Assembly (NCBI GenBank): GCA_028280575.1
Contig: JANQLN010000021.1
Span: forward strand, 35,164-99,163
Source of the DNA: Clostridia bacterium
Lineage (GTDB): Bacteria; Bacillota; Clostridia; Acetivibrionales; STF1-152
Direction of reading: 5' to 3'
Length of the DNA stretch: 64,000 bases
This document shows positions 1-8,936 of this stretch, one piece after another. The position numbers were made by a program, and so were the translations under genes. The stretch's first letter is position 1, and each line of letters opens with the position of its first letter. A model generated the notes under the pieces. The model was not told the origin of the DNA. It saw only the letters and a program-made list of their open reading frames with translations, and did no database searches.

Positions 1-206
1 AAGGTTACAGGAGACGTATCCAATTTCCATCCCGGCACATCAGGGTCCAATACCTTGTTATCTTCACTGGTTTTTGCAGCCTTTTCAGAGACCGGCCCCT
101 CTGTTTGGTTTTTCTTCGGCGCTGATTGTGCACAACCTGCAAGAAGAGCCGCGGTAAGCAAAACAGCAAGCTTCAGGCAAATAAACCTTTTTAGAACATT
201 TGACAT
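1..206 (-). CDS. Extracellular sugar-binding lipoprotein, N-terminus only (partial)
   Basis: The gene runs off the left edge, so only about 68 N-terminal codons are visible. The translation begins MSNVLKRF, has a hydrophobic stretch and ends its signal in the lipobox LLAGC with Cys25 as lipidation site, followed by a polar linker rich in Lys, Glu and Thr. AGGAGG sits just upstream of the ATG. It follows two sugar ABC permease genes on the same strand, so it is most likely the solute-binding subunit of that importer (LplA-type). The sugar-binding domain lies outside the window, so this rests on the lipobox and context. Confidence 0.75.
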   Translation of the reverse strand, partial: MSNVLKRFICLKLAVLLTAALLAGCAQSAPKKNQTEGPVSEKAAKTSEDNKVLDPDVPGWKLDTSPVT

Positions 207-291
207 TTAAAAAACCTCCTTTTGATATTTTTTTATTTTGATTTGTTCCTCAAACAAAACCATTCATAAAAGTTACGGTCGGGATAGAATT

Positions 292-1194
292 CTATCCCTT
301 GAGCGATCCCATCATCAACCCCTTTACAAAATATTTTTGGAGGAAAGGGTAAACAAGAACAATAGGCAAGGTAGCAATAACCATAGCCGCAAATTTAATG
401 GAATCCGGGGATATCCTCTTTCCCAGGGCTTCCATAGCCTGCTGCTGGATTACACTGGCGGCACTTTCTGAAACTATCTTATAAAGTACGGTCTGTATGG
501 GACGAAGCTTATCGTTGTCAATGTACATAACCCCCATAAAATAATCATTCCAATTGTATACGCCTACAAAAAGTGCCAGAGTTGCAAACACTGCCTTTGA
601 GCAGGGTATAATTATCCTGGTAAAAATTAAAAATTCTTTGGCACCGTCCACTTTAGCCGATTCTTCAAGGCTTTGGGGCAAACTGTTAAAAAAGCTGGCA
701 AATATTATAAGATTATAAAAATTGAACATTGCAGGTATTATATAAACAATAAACCTGTCATACATACCCAGGTTTTTGATAAGTAAAAATGTAGGAATCA
801 ATCCTCCCTGGAACAGCATGGTTACTATGCCTATAAGCATATATATTTTTCTGCCTGCCAGGTATTTTTTGGAAAGCCCGTATGCTACCATACCTGTGAA
901 AAAGATATGTATAAAAGTTGCTGTTACTGTTCTGAGAACACTTATCAAAAATGCATTTGCTATACCACCGTCCTTAAAAACCGCCAGGTAATTTCCCAGA
1001 TACAATGTTTTCGGCCACCAATTGACAGATGTTGTCAAAGCTTCATCCGCTCCGGCAATTGAGTTAACAAAAATAAACCATACAGGATAAATTGTGGAAA
1101 ATCCTATAAGCAGCATAATGGCAACATTGCATATATCAAATAAACTTGTTGGATAATACCTGCTTTTCCCACGTGCCTTGCCCATTGAATCCAT
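292..1194 (-). CDS. Carbohydrate ABC transporter permease, LplC/MalG type
   Basis: Inner-membrane subunit of a binding-protein-dependent sugar importer. The protein has six predicted hydrophobic segments and the EAA loop near its C-terminal third (EESAKVDGAKEF), which couples to the ATPase. The C-terminus ends FVKGLMMGSLKG, typical of LplC-type permeases. The ORF track begins at a TTG at 1209, but the AGGAGGAAGG there is a ribosome site for the ATG at 1194, giving MDSMGKARG and about 300 residues. It lies 11 bp after the LplB-type permease and before the binding protein. No ATPase gene is nearby, so a shared MsmX-like ATPase is likely (inference). Confidence 0.9.
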   Translation of the reverse strand: MDSMGKARGKSRYYPTSLFDICNVAIMLLIGFSTIYPVWFIFVNSIAGADEALTTSVNWWPKTLYLGNYLAVFKDGGIANAFLISVLRTVTATFIHIFFTGMVAYGLSKKYLAGRKIYMLIGIVTMLFQGGLIPTFLLIKNLGMYDRFIVYIIPAMFNFYNLIIFASFFNSLPQSLEESAKVDGAKEFLIFTRIIIPCSKAVFATLALFVGVYNWNDYFMGVMYIDNDKLRPIQTVLYKIVSESAASVIQQQAMEALGKRISPDSIKFAAMVIATLPIVLVYPFLQKYFVKGLMMGSLKG

Positions 1195-1205
1195 TTCCTT
1201 CCTCC

Positions 1206-2123
1206 TCAAAAAAGTGATTCCCCGGTTAGTTTTCCTGATGCATAATTCGCCATAAGCAAAAAAAGAAGTGAAAGTACGGATCTTAAGAGTATGACTGCAG
1301 TTGAGTAAGAGAACCTGCCCTGTGAAATGCCCATATTATATACGAATATATCTATGGTTTCACTTGCAGGCAAATTCATGCTGTTCCTTATTACAAATAT
1401 CTGTTCAAAGCTTCCATTAAAAACATTGCTGACAGCCAGTATGAACAGGATTGCAATAGTCGGCCTGATGCTCTGTACAGTTATATGCCACATTTTTTTG
1501 AACCGTCCCGCACCATCAACATGAGCAGCATCATAAAGGTTTAAATCAATTCCTGAAATGGCACACAGATAAATAATTGCATTCCAGCCCAGCTCTTTCC
1601 ATACATCTGAAATTACAGCAATCCACCAGAAATACCTGGGGTCGGAATTATAGAGTATTCTTTCATTCTGGATATTCAAAGCAACCATTATATTGTTTAC
1701 AAGTCCAGTGGTTGACAGCCAATTCAACAGAATGCCGCCAAATATGGCCCATGATATGAAATGGGGCAGATATGAAATAGTCTGTATTGTCCTTTTGAAT
1801 TTGATATTTTTAAGTTCATTAAGAAATAATGCAAATATAACCGGTATGGGAAAAGCTGCAATAAGCTTGTAAAAGCTGATACCCAGGGTATTCTTTATCA
1901 CTCCCCAAAAGCGGTCATCTGAAAATATTTCCTTAAAATGAAATAAGCCGACCCAGGGTGAATCCCACATCGGTTTGGTGATATCATACTCTTTGAAAGA
2001 AATTACCAACCATATCATGGGAACATAACAAAATACCAGCATCCATGCCATACCAGGCAATACCATAAAATGTAAATTTCTTTGCTGCTTAATTCTCTTT
2101 AATAAACTCATGCCATCCATCAT
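1206..2123 (-). CDS. Sugar ABC transporter permease, LplB/MalF type
   Basis: Partner permease of the downstream LplC-type protein, about 305 residues with six hydrophobic segments. It carries the EAA-type loop (YDAAHVDGAGRF) and the family ending ASGKLTGESLF. The usual role is uptake of oligosaccharides or aldouronate-like sugars, but the substrate cannot be read from the sequence. Start choice is uncertain among three close in-frame ATGs (2123, 2120, 2111), none with a strong ribosome site. A stem-loop separates it from the GH3 gene upstream, so the importer may have its own promoter, which I could not place. Confidence 0.9.
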   Translation of the reverse strand: MMDGMSLLKRIKQQRNLHFMVLPGMAWMLVFCYVPMIWLVISFKEYDITKPMWDSPWVGLFHFKEIFSDDRFWGVIKNTLGISFYKLIAAFPIPVIFALFLNELKNIKFKRTIQTISYLPHFISWAIFGGILLNWLSTTGLVNNIMVALNIQNERILYNSDPRYFWWIAVISDVWKELGWNAIIYLCAISGIDLNLYDAAHVDGAGRFKKMWHITVQSIRPTIAILFILAVSNVFNGSFEQIFVIRNSMNLPASETIDIFVYNMGISQGRFSYSTAVILLRSVLSLLFLLMANYASGKLTGESLF

Positions 2124-2158
2124 CCACTCAACACCAAATAAAAAGTTATAAGAAAAGC

Positions 2159-2196
2159 TTTAGCCATATTGATTATATATAAAACATATGGCTAAA
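2159..2196 (-). terminator. Probable terminator after the GH3 gene
   Basis: The 11-bp arms TTTAGCCATAT and ATATGGCTAAA pair around a 16-nt AT-rich loop. Read on the minus strand, GCTTTTCTTATAACTTTT follows. It lies 55 bp past the GH3 stop and would separate that gene from the sugar importer. Confidence 0.5.
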
Positions 2197-2251
2197 AAAA
2201 CATTCTTTTTTTAGATGAAGGATCATTTTTTTGGCTTTTACCTGCAATTAC

Positions 2252-3667
2252 TCAGGGTATTTTATCTACTATTGCTTTGTGTTCCATCTTCCCAAGAATT
2301 TTGACGGGGTCCTGTATTTCTCTTTGAGAATCAAAAAGACCCAGGTCATATTTGCTTTTTATTATCCTTTTAACGGAAATATTTATTTTCTCCACACTTA
2401 TCAAGCCGTCTTCAACTGCCTTTATAACACCTTTATAGGCTTCTTCAAAGGATAGGGGCATTAGCAGGATATCTGCTCCTGCATTTATTGCAAGCAAAGA
2501 AGCCTGTTCGCTTGACCAGTATTTTGATATGGCTCCCATTTCCAGGGCATCCGTAATTATCAGGCCTTTGAATTCAAGCTTATCACGTAATATTCCTGTT
2601 AAAACATCCCTTGATAATGTAGCCGGTTTGCTGTCTTGCGTAATCTTGTCCATTCTTATATGAGCTGTCATGATTCCGCCGATGCCGTTCCCAATCCCGC
2701 TTATGAATGGTACAAATTCTACCAACATGAGCCTATCCATATCATGGTCTACAATTACCTGTCCATTATGGGTATCAAGTATTGTATCTCCATGTCCGGG
2801 AAAATGCTTCATCACCGGAAATACCCCTTCTTCCATTAATCCCTCGGCTAAATTTACGGCCATATCGGCTACCAGCTTCGGGTCACTGCCAAATGCCCTG
2901 TCACTTATGACCCTGTTAAGCGGATTTGTTTTAATATCTGCTACCGGAGCAAAATTCATGTTAAAACCAAGAGCATATAATTCCCTTCCAATAATTTTCC
3001 CCACTTCATAGGCAAGCTCTGGGTCTCCTGTATTACCTATCTTTTCCATAGAAGGAATTTTAGTTGCATTCAACTCGTTTTCACCTGTGATTCTGCTAAC
3101 ACGTCCGCCTTCTTCATCAACTGCTATGAATAATGGTATTTCTGATATGCGCTGTAAATCGTCTATATATCTTACAGTCTGGTCTACACCCGCTATGTTT
3201 TCATTAAACAGTATTATTCCTCCGGGCTTGTACTTATTCATAATCCCGGTTATGCTGTCATTGACCCGTGTTACGGGATTTCCGCCTATATCCTGTCTAA
3301 ATGCTATTATGAAAAGCTGCCCAACTCTTTCCTCAATTGACATTGAGCCCATAATTCTATCTGCAAAATCTTCCTCACTGCCGCGGACTTTATTTTCCAA
3401 AGCTCCGTTATTTTTTAACGTTGATGGCTTATAAGCTTTTTCCATATTTTCAGAAGCCTTGCCGGGATTTTTTATTGAATGCCCGGGCTCTCTTTTGCTC
3501 CCAGTAATTGCAGGCTTGACTGCAGCCTGATTACCCTCCTGTGCTTTGCCGGCTTCTCTGCCTCCTGATAAAAATGCAATGAAGCCTAAGACCATGGTGC
3601 ATATTACAACAATAAAAACATAAATAACTTTCTTTCTTTTGATTAACAAAAAAACATGCTTTTTCAT
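2252..3667 (-). CDS. Glycoside hydrolase family 3, beta-N-acetylhexosaminidase (NagZ-like)
   Basis: Predicted cell-surface or secreted hydrolase of N-acetylglucosamine links, for example in peptidoglycan fragments. A hydrophobic anchor lies at about residues 10-33, then a low-complexity linker to about 100, then the GH3 barrel. The family signature KHFPGHGDT-x3-THNG is present and contains the His-Asp pair used by bacterial NagZ as acid/base. The nucleophile Asp is probably in DALEMGAI. Length 471 is normal for an anchored NagZ. The start codon overlaps the stop of the methyltransferase gene by ATGA, so the two are translationally coupled. Confidence 0.88.
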   Translation of the reverse strand: MKKHVFLLIKRKKVIYVFIVVICTMVLGFIAFLSGGREAGKAQEGNQAAVKPAITGSKREPGHSIKNPGKASENMEKAYKPSTLKNNGALENKVRGSEEDFADRIMGSMSIEERVGQLFIIAFRQDIGGNPVTRVNDSITGIMNKYKPGGIILFNENIAGVDQTVRYIDDLQRISEIPLFIAVDEEGGRVSRITGENELNATKIPSMEKIGNTGDPELAYEVGKIIGRELYALGFNMNFAPVADIKTNPLNRVISDRAFGSDPKLVADMAVNLAEGLMEEGVFPVMKHFPGHGDTILDTHNGQVIVDHDMDRLMLVEFVPFISGIGNGIGGIMTAHIRMDKITQDSKPATLSRDVLTGILRDKLEFKGLIITDALEMGAISKYWSSEQASLLAINAGADILLMPLSFEEAYKGVIKAVEDGLISVEKINISVKRIIKSKYDLGLFDSQREIQDPVKILGKMEHKAIVDKIP

Positions 3668-4989
3668 TTCTTTTCCATAAATTTGCTCTTTACAAGCAGC
3701 GAACCATATTTATGAGCCAGGTCGAGCAGCCTTTCATAAACATCCTTTTTAAAACCGTCAACAACTATGCCTGCTCTTCCGTTATATATTCTCAAAGTAT
3801 TGTCCAGGTCCGACGTATCCGATGTTCTGAATATAAAAGGCTCTTTCAGGTAACCTTGAGTATTTTTCACCATTTTTGCCAGCAGGTTATTGCTTTTGCT
3901 TACCCCCGTCATATCAAAGCATATGGCATCATGCCCCTCCGAAGACATATCCACCGCATAATCTATTAAAATATCATTATTACCGCTCTGTATGGCCTTT
4001 AAATCCTTTTTTGATATCTTTTTAATAAAATCATTTGTGCTTATGTCATCATTTACAGCAGCATGCTTTGTTGACGATGTTATTATCTGCTCTATGGCAG
4101 GTCCGGGGTGGGATATTTTAGTATTCTTGATCATTTTGCCTATTTCCTTTATAAAATCCGGAGTTGTACCGCAGCAGCCGCCTATAAGCCTGGCACCATT
4201 GCTTACATATTCTTCAATATGCCTGCAAAAATCCCCCGGTGTTTCATTGTAAACAACATTATCCCCTTCGACTTGAGGAATCCCTGCATTAGGCTTGACA
4301 CATATTAAAATATCCCCTGCTCTTTTTATCTGCTCAACAATCCCAACATGCTTTTCAGGTCCGAATGAACAATTGGTTCCCGTAATTTCAGCACCTAGAT
4401 GCCTAAGTGTTATCGCTGCTGTCAAAGGCTCGTTACCCATTAATGTCCTGCCGTTTTCCTCATATGCCATCGAACATATCACAGGTTTGCCGGTTGTCTC
4501 CTTACAGGCAATCAAAGCCGCTCTCATCTCAGCAATATCAGTGAATGTTTCAAAATTTATCAAATCCGCTCCTCCGTCAACCAGAGCCTTGACCTGCTCA
4601 GCATACACATCGTATGCCAGGTTGAAATCCAATTTTCCGGAGGGTTCAAAAAGTATTCCGGTAGGTCCTATTGAACCCGCAACATGGCCGTCTTCTCCCA
4701 TAATTTCCTTTGCAAGGCAAGCACCTTGATAATTAAGCCTGTAAACCTTTTTCCCAAGACCATATTTTTCAAGCTGTATTCGATTTCCCTGGAATGTATT
4801 TGTCTGGATTACATCGGAGCCCGCATCTTTGTACATCCTGTATATTTCAGACACTTTGCCACTATGTTTTATGTTCCAGAGCTCGGGGCATTCACCGCCT
4901 TTAAGCCCCATTTGCTGGAGAATATAACCTTTCGAGCCGTCATAAACCATCACTCTGTTTGACATGCCCGTCATAAAATCCTTCATCAT
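3664..4989 (-). CDS. Homocysteine S-methyltransferase-like protein with a degenerate second domain
   Basis: Residues about 1-290 form a complete homocysteine-binding barrel like the N-terminal domain of cobalamin-dependent methionine synthase. Zinc-ligand cysteines are visible as a Cys in GTNCSFGP and the pair in GGCCGTTP. The C-terminal 140 residues (SSEGHDAICFDM, then EPFIFRTSD and GIVVDGF) resemble a shortened, decayed pterin-binding domain of MetH (inference). The cobalamin and activation domains are absent. It could be a split MetH component or a stand-alone methyltransferase using another donor. It starts at ATG after GGGGGTT and couples to the GH3 gene by ATGA. Confidence 0.75.
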   Translation of the reverse strand: MMKDFMTGMSNRVMVYDGSKGYILQQMGLKGGECPELWNIKHSGKVSEIYRMYKDAGSDVIQTNTFQGNRIQLEKYGLGKKVYRLNYQGACLAKEIMGEDGHVAGSIGPTGILFEPSGKLDFNLAYDVYAEQVKALVDGGADLINFETFTDIAEMRAALIACKETTGKPVICSMAYEENGRTLMGNEPLTAAITLRHLGAEITGTNCSFGPEKHVGIVEQIKRAGDILICVKPNAGIPQVEGDNVVYNETPGDFCRHIEEYVSNGARLIGGCCGTTPDFIKEIGKMIKNTKISHPGPAIEQIITSSTKHAAVNDDISTNDFIKKISKKDLKAIQSGNNDILIDYAVDMSSEGHDAICFDMTGVSKSNNLLAKMVKNTQGYLKEPFIFRTSDTSDLDNTLRIYNGRAGIVVDGFKKDVYERLLDLAHKYGSLLVKSKFMEKK

Positions 4990-5099
4990 AATATTTAACC
5001 CCCGGTATTTAATGTTAAGGCATCATAATTATAACATGCCGGAACTTGTTTTCGCAAACTTCGGACTTCTAGTGGTCTGTACAGAATTCTTACCTTCCA

Positions 5100-5714
5100 C
5101 TATATATGCGGATTGTTTTTTCTTTCATATCCAACCGTACTGGAGGCGCCATGTCCCGGATATATGATAACATCGTCGTCAAGCTTCATAATCTTCTTTT
5201 TTATGGAATTTATAATATCCTTATGGCTTCCTGTCCCCAGGTCGGTCCTTCCTATAGACATTCTAAAAAGAGTATCGCCTGTAAAAAGGCTCTTTCCTAC
5301 CTTTATGCAAATACCTCCGGGAGTGTGTCCGGGAGTATGGATTATTGAAAGCTCAAGCCCGCCGGCACTTAGAACATCACCATGATTTACAAGCCTGTCG
5401 GCCTCTTTAAAGGCAGTATTCATCCCAAACAGCTGAGCTCCGTTATACCGGGGATCATTAAGATAACCTGCTTCACTTTCATGGAGGATTACCTCTGCTC
5501 CGCTCTCTTTTCTCAAGGCTTCCATGGAAAGCATATGATCTAAATGAGCGTGGGTCAAAATTATATATTTTATTTTCAATCCCGTTTTTTCAACCCCATC
5601 CATAATTTTACCCGCTTTTGCTCCCGGATCTATTATTACGCCTTCACCATTATCTCCGATTATATAACAATTCTCTTCGATCATTCCCTTGACCCTTTTA
5701 TATATCATAATCAT
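5100..5714 (-). CDS. MBL-fold metallo-hydrolase (glyoxalase II-like)
   Basis: A 204-residue metallo-beta-lactamase-fold protein with the metal motif THAHLDHML, further ligands in HTPGHTPGG and FTGDTLF, and the late PGHGASST. This matches the short bacterial YcbL-like hydrolases often annotated as hydroxyacylglutathione hydrolase. The real substrate is unknown and Clostridia often lack glutathione, so glyoxalase II activity is uncertain. AAGGA precedes the ATG. It is the last gene of the relA-dtd block, 31 bp after dtd. Confidence 0.9.
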   Translation of the reverse strand: MIMIYKRVKGMIEENCYIIGDNGEGVIIDPGAKAGKIMDGVEKTGLKIKYIILTHAHLDHMLSMEALRKESGAEVILHESEAGYLNDPRYNGAQLFGMNTAFKEADRLVNHGDVLSAGGLELSIIHTPGHTPGGICIKVGKSLFTGDTLFRMSIGRTDLGTGSHKDIINSIKKKIMKLDDDVIIYPGHGASSTVGYERKNNPHI

Positions 5715-5745
5715 TCACCATTCCTTTAAATGCCAATTGCTTTCA

Positions 5746-6183
5746 TTAACTTTCAACGATAAAAGTTACCGGTCCGTCGTTATTTATTTTAACGTCCATC
5801 ATGGCACCAAACCGGCCGGTTTGCACATCAACACCGTATCCTTTACAATATTCTATAAATTTCTCATACAAAACCAAAGCCTCAGCTGGTTTTTCTGCTT
5901 TATCAAATCCGGGCCTGTTGCCCTTCCTCAAGTCTCCATACAAGGTAAACTGTGACACTACAAGAAGCTGTCCCTTTATATCCAGAAGGGAAATATTCAT
6001 TTTTCCGTTATCATCCCTAAATATCCTCAGGTTCAATATCTTATCTGCTATATATTTAATATCCTTTTCACTATCACCCTTGCCTATACCCAGGAGTAAA
6101 AGTATGCCCCTGCCTATACTCCCCACTGTTTCCCTGCCAACAGTAACCCTGGCACCGGATACTCTTTGTATTACCGCACGCAA
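5746..6183 (-). CDS. dtd: D-aminoacyl-tRNA deacylase
   Basis: Removes D-amino acids mischarged onto tRNA, in the cytoplasm. The 145-residue length is standard. The family signatures SQFTLYGD and the C-terminal NNDGPVTF (the Gly-cisPro-like cross-subunit element) are both present. The start is TTG: GGAGGGTGAT lies three bases upstream and the translation [15 protein letters not shown] matches the family N-terminus exactly. It follows relA by 41 bp, the common Firmicute gene order. Confidence 0.97.
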   Translation of the reverse strand: MRAVIQRVSGARVTVGRETVGSIGRGILLLLGIGKGDSEKDIKYIADKILNLRIFRDDNGKMNISLLDIKGQLLVVSQFTLYGDLRKGNRPGFDKAEKPAEALVLYEKFIEYCKGYGVDVQTGRFGAMMDVKINNDGPVTFIVES

Positions 6184-6224
6184 CCTATCACCCTCCCTTT
6201 AAACTGTCTGCCCGATTTAAAACC

Positions 6225-8399
6225 TCATTTTTTGTTCCTGGTTACTTCAAACACACCCTGCACTCTCCTTAATTTCTTTACCATTTTATCAAGCTGGTCA
6301 GTATCGGTGATTTCAACGGTAAGGTTCATTATTGCAACATGGTCCCTGGTTGTTCTTGCGTTAATTGCCTTAAGGGGAATTTTCATATCACCTATAACAT
6401 TCGTCAATTCCATAAGCAACTGGGTACGGTCGTTAGCCAATATGGTAATATCTGCCGTATAGGCAACGTTGCTGGCAATATGCCAGTTGACATCAATTAT
6501 CCTGCTGCTGTCATTTTCAAGGCTCTTGACGTTAGAGCAGTCGGAGCGGTGTACGGATACTCCTCTGCCTCTTGTTATATAACCTACTATATCATCCCCG
6601 GGCACAGGATTACAGCACCTGGACAGCCTTACAAGGCAGTTGTCTATCCCCTTTACCTCAATGCCGCTTTCGGGCACCGACCTCTTAGCCTTGTAAGCTT
6701 TTTCTTCCTCCTGCCCGCTGCTTAATTTTTCATCCGCACTTTCAGGGTGGGCTTTCCTGTATTCCTCCTTTAGTCTTGTTATAACCTTGTTTACAGACAT
6801 GGAACCAAAGCCTATTGCTGCGAATAAATCATCCAGGGCATGAAAATTATACCTTTTAAGTACAATATCCACCCATTCGTCCTTAAAAAGTTCATGATAT
6901 TCCATCCCCTGCTTTTTCAATTCCTTTTCAACAGTCAGCTTTCCCTTTTCCGCATTCCTCTCCTTGCCTTCCTTTTTAAACCATTGATTTATTTTGCTCC
7001 TGGCCTGTGAGCTTTTTACTATCTTTAGCCAGTCACGACTGGGCCCCTTTGAGCCGGAAGATGTTAAAATTTCAACTATATCCCCATTTTTCAGTTCATA
7101 ACCAAGGGGTACGATTTTACTGTTTACCTTTGCACCCATCATCTTGTTACCTACGGCACTATGGATGGAATAAGCAAAGTCAACGGGAGTTGATCCTACC
7201 GGCAAATTTACAACGTCTCCTTTGGGAGTAAACACAAAAACCTCGTCTGTGAAAAGATCAATTCTCAAAGTTTCCATAAATTCGTTTGCATCCCGCATTT
7301 CCTTCTGCCATTCAAGAAGCTGTCTTAACCATAAAAGCTTGGTATCGTCTTCCGTCTTTCCAGTGCCCTCCTTGTAGCGCCAGTGAGCTGCAATACCAAC
7401 CTCGGCTACCCTGTGCATATCCCATGTCCTTATTTGCACCTCAAAAGGCATCCCTTTTTCTCCCATCAGGGTTGTGTGAAGAGATTGGTACATATTGGGT
7501 TTAGGCATTGCTATATAGTCTTTGAACCTTCCGGGTATGGGCTTGTAAAACTCATGTACAAGTCCCAGCACCGAATAGCAGTCCTTAACGCTTTCCACAA
7601 TAATTCTTACTGCAAATATGTCATAAATCTGATCAATAGTCTTATTCTGGGCTTTCATTTTTTTGTATATACTGTAAAAATGTTTGGGCCTTCCTTCTAT
7701 GTGATGTTCAATCTCAAGTTTTCCAACCTTTGTCTGCAAATTTTCTATAATACCTTTAATGAATTCTTCCCGTTCTTTTCTCTTTTGTGAAATGCTTTCA
7801 ACCAGTTCATAATATCCTTCAGGGTCTATATAACGAAGACTAATATCCTCAAGCTCCCATTTAATTTTGGATATTCCAAGCCTGTGAGCAATTGGTGCAT
7901 AAATTTCAAGTGATTCCTTGGCCTTTTCCACCTGTTTTTCCAAAGTTTTAAATCTGAGCGTTCTAAGATTATGAAGTCTGTCCGCCAGTTTGATAAGTAT
8001 GACTCTAATATCCTTGGCCATGGCGAGAAACATTTTCCTATAGTTTTCTGCCTGCTGCTGTTCCTTTGTGGTATAGGGAATCTGGCCCAGCTTGGTTACA
8101 CCATCTACCAGAAGGGCAATCTCCTGTCCAAAGCTTTCTTTTAACTGCTCAAATGTACATTTGGTATCCTCAATGGTATCATGGAGTACTCCGGCAATAA
8201 TAGCAGTGCAGTCAACCTCAAGGTCTGCCAGTATCTTTGCAACTTCAACCGGATGGGTTATAAAAGGTTCGCCCGAGGCTCTCTTTTGTCCTTCATGTGC
8301 ATTTAAAGACATAGCATATGCTTTTTCAAGCTTGCTGTGATCGCATTTTATGCCTTTATTTTTGATTTTTTCCAATAGTTCGTTATAGCCATGCGGCAT
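6225..8399 (-). CDS. relA: Bifunctional (p)ppGpp synthetase/hydrolase
   Basis: Makes and degrades the stringent-response alarmone (p)ppGpp. The domains run in the usual order. The HD hydrolase carries HPVEVAKIL and the metal motif AGVLHDTIEDT, and appears intact. The synthetase domain has RFKDYIAMPKPN and YQSLHTT. A TGS domain (FVFTPKGDVVNLPVGST), a zinc-finger region with RCCNPVPGD and a C-terminal ACT domain follow. The 724-residue length is normal for long Rel proteins. ATG follows GGGAG at good spacing. It sits between apt and dtd, linking purine salvage and translation quality control. Confidence 0.97.
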   Translation of the reverse strand: MPHGYNELLEKIKNKGIKCDHSKLEKAYAMSLNAHEGQKRASGEPFITHPVEVAKILADLEVDCTAIIAGVLHDTIEDTKCTFEQLKESFGQEIALLVDGVTKLGQIPYTTKEQQQAENYRKMFLAMAKDIRVILIKLADRLHNLRTLRFKTLEKQVEKAKESLEIYAPIAHRLGISKIKWELEDISLRYIDPEGYYELVESISQKRKEREEFIKGIIENLQTKVGKLEIEHHIEGRPKHFYSIYKKMKAQNKTIDQIYDIFAVRIIVESVKDCYSVLGLVHEFYKPIPGRFKDYIAMPKPNMYQSLHTTLMGEKGMPFEVQIRTWDMHRVAEVGIAAHWRYKEGTGKTEDDTKLLWLRQLLEWQKEMRDANEFMETLRIDLFTDEVFVFTPKGDVVNLPVGSTPVDFAYSIHSAVGNKMMGAKVNSKIVPLGYELKNGDIVEILTSSGSKGPSRDWLKIVKSSQARSKINQWFKKEGKERNAEKGKLTVEKELKKQGMEYHELFKDEWVDIVLKRYNFHALDDLFAAIGFGSMSVNKVITRLKEEYRKAHPESADEKLSSGQEEEKAYKAKRSVPESGIEVKGIDNCLVRLSRCCNPVPGDDIVGYITRGRGVSVHRSDCSNVKSLENDSSRIIDVNWHIASNVAYTADITILANDRTQLLMELTNVIGDMKIPLKAINARTTRDHVAIMNLTVEITDTDQLDKMVKKLRRVQGVFEVTRNKK

Positions 8400-8412
8400 A
8401 AAAATACTCCCT

Positions 8413-8934
8413 TTAGCTATCGATTTTAACTACTGAATCAACTTTATATCCTGATAAATTATCTCTGCCTTTTAAATATGTTAATTCTACGAAATACAAA
8501 ATCCCTGATACTTCTCCTCCCACTTTCTCTATCAATTCAATATTGCACCCACTGGTACCACCCGTAGCAAGCAGATCATCAACTATAACCACTTTTTGTC
8601 CCGGTTTTATTGCATCCTCATGCATTTCCTGAATATTGGACCCATATTCAAGCTTGTATTCCGCCATTATTGATTTGTAGGGAAGCTTGCCTTTTTTTCT
8701 TATTGGGACAAACGCTTTTCCCAGCACATAAGCCAGTGCCGCACCAAATATGAAACCCCTGGCTTCCGAACCTACAATAACGTCAAAGCTTCCAAACTTC
8801 TCAATCCTGCTTTTCATTTCATCCATTGCAAATTTGTAAGCTTTTGCATCTTGAAGGACGGTGGTAATATCAATAAAATCTATTCCTTCCTTCGGAAAAT
8901 TCATAACATGTCTTAATTTTTCTTTCAAATCCAT
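8413..8934 (-). CDS. apt: Adenine phosphoribosyltransferase
   Basis: Salvages adenine with PRPP to form AMP. The type I phosphoribosyltransferase PRPP loop VVIVDDLLATGGTSG is intact, and the N-terminal MDLKEKLRHVMNFPKEGI is typical of Apt. Length 173 is standard. Its ribosome site GGAGG lies in the last codons of recJ, whose stop is only 2 bp before this ATG, so the two are coupled. The recJ-apt-relA order is conserved in Firmicutes. Confidence 0.97.
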   Translation of the reverse strand: MDLKEKLRHVMNFPKEGIDFIDITTVLQDAKAYKFAMDEMKSRIEKFGSFDVIVGSEARGFIFGAALAYVLGKAFVPIRKKGKLPYKSIMAEYKLEYGSNIQEMHEDAIKPGQKVVIVDDLLATGGTSGCNIELIEKVGGEVSGILYFVELTYLKGRDNLSGYKVDSVVKIDS

Positions 8935-8936
8935 TT

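Noticed and set aside
238-471. 77-codon plus-strand ORF at the left edge
   Set aside because: Antisense to the C-terminus of the sugar permease, no ribosome site.
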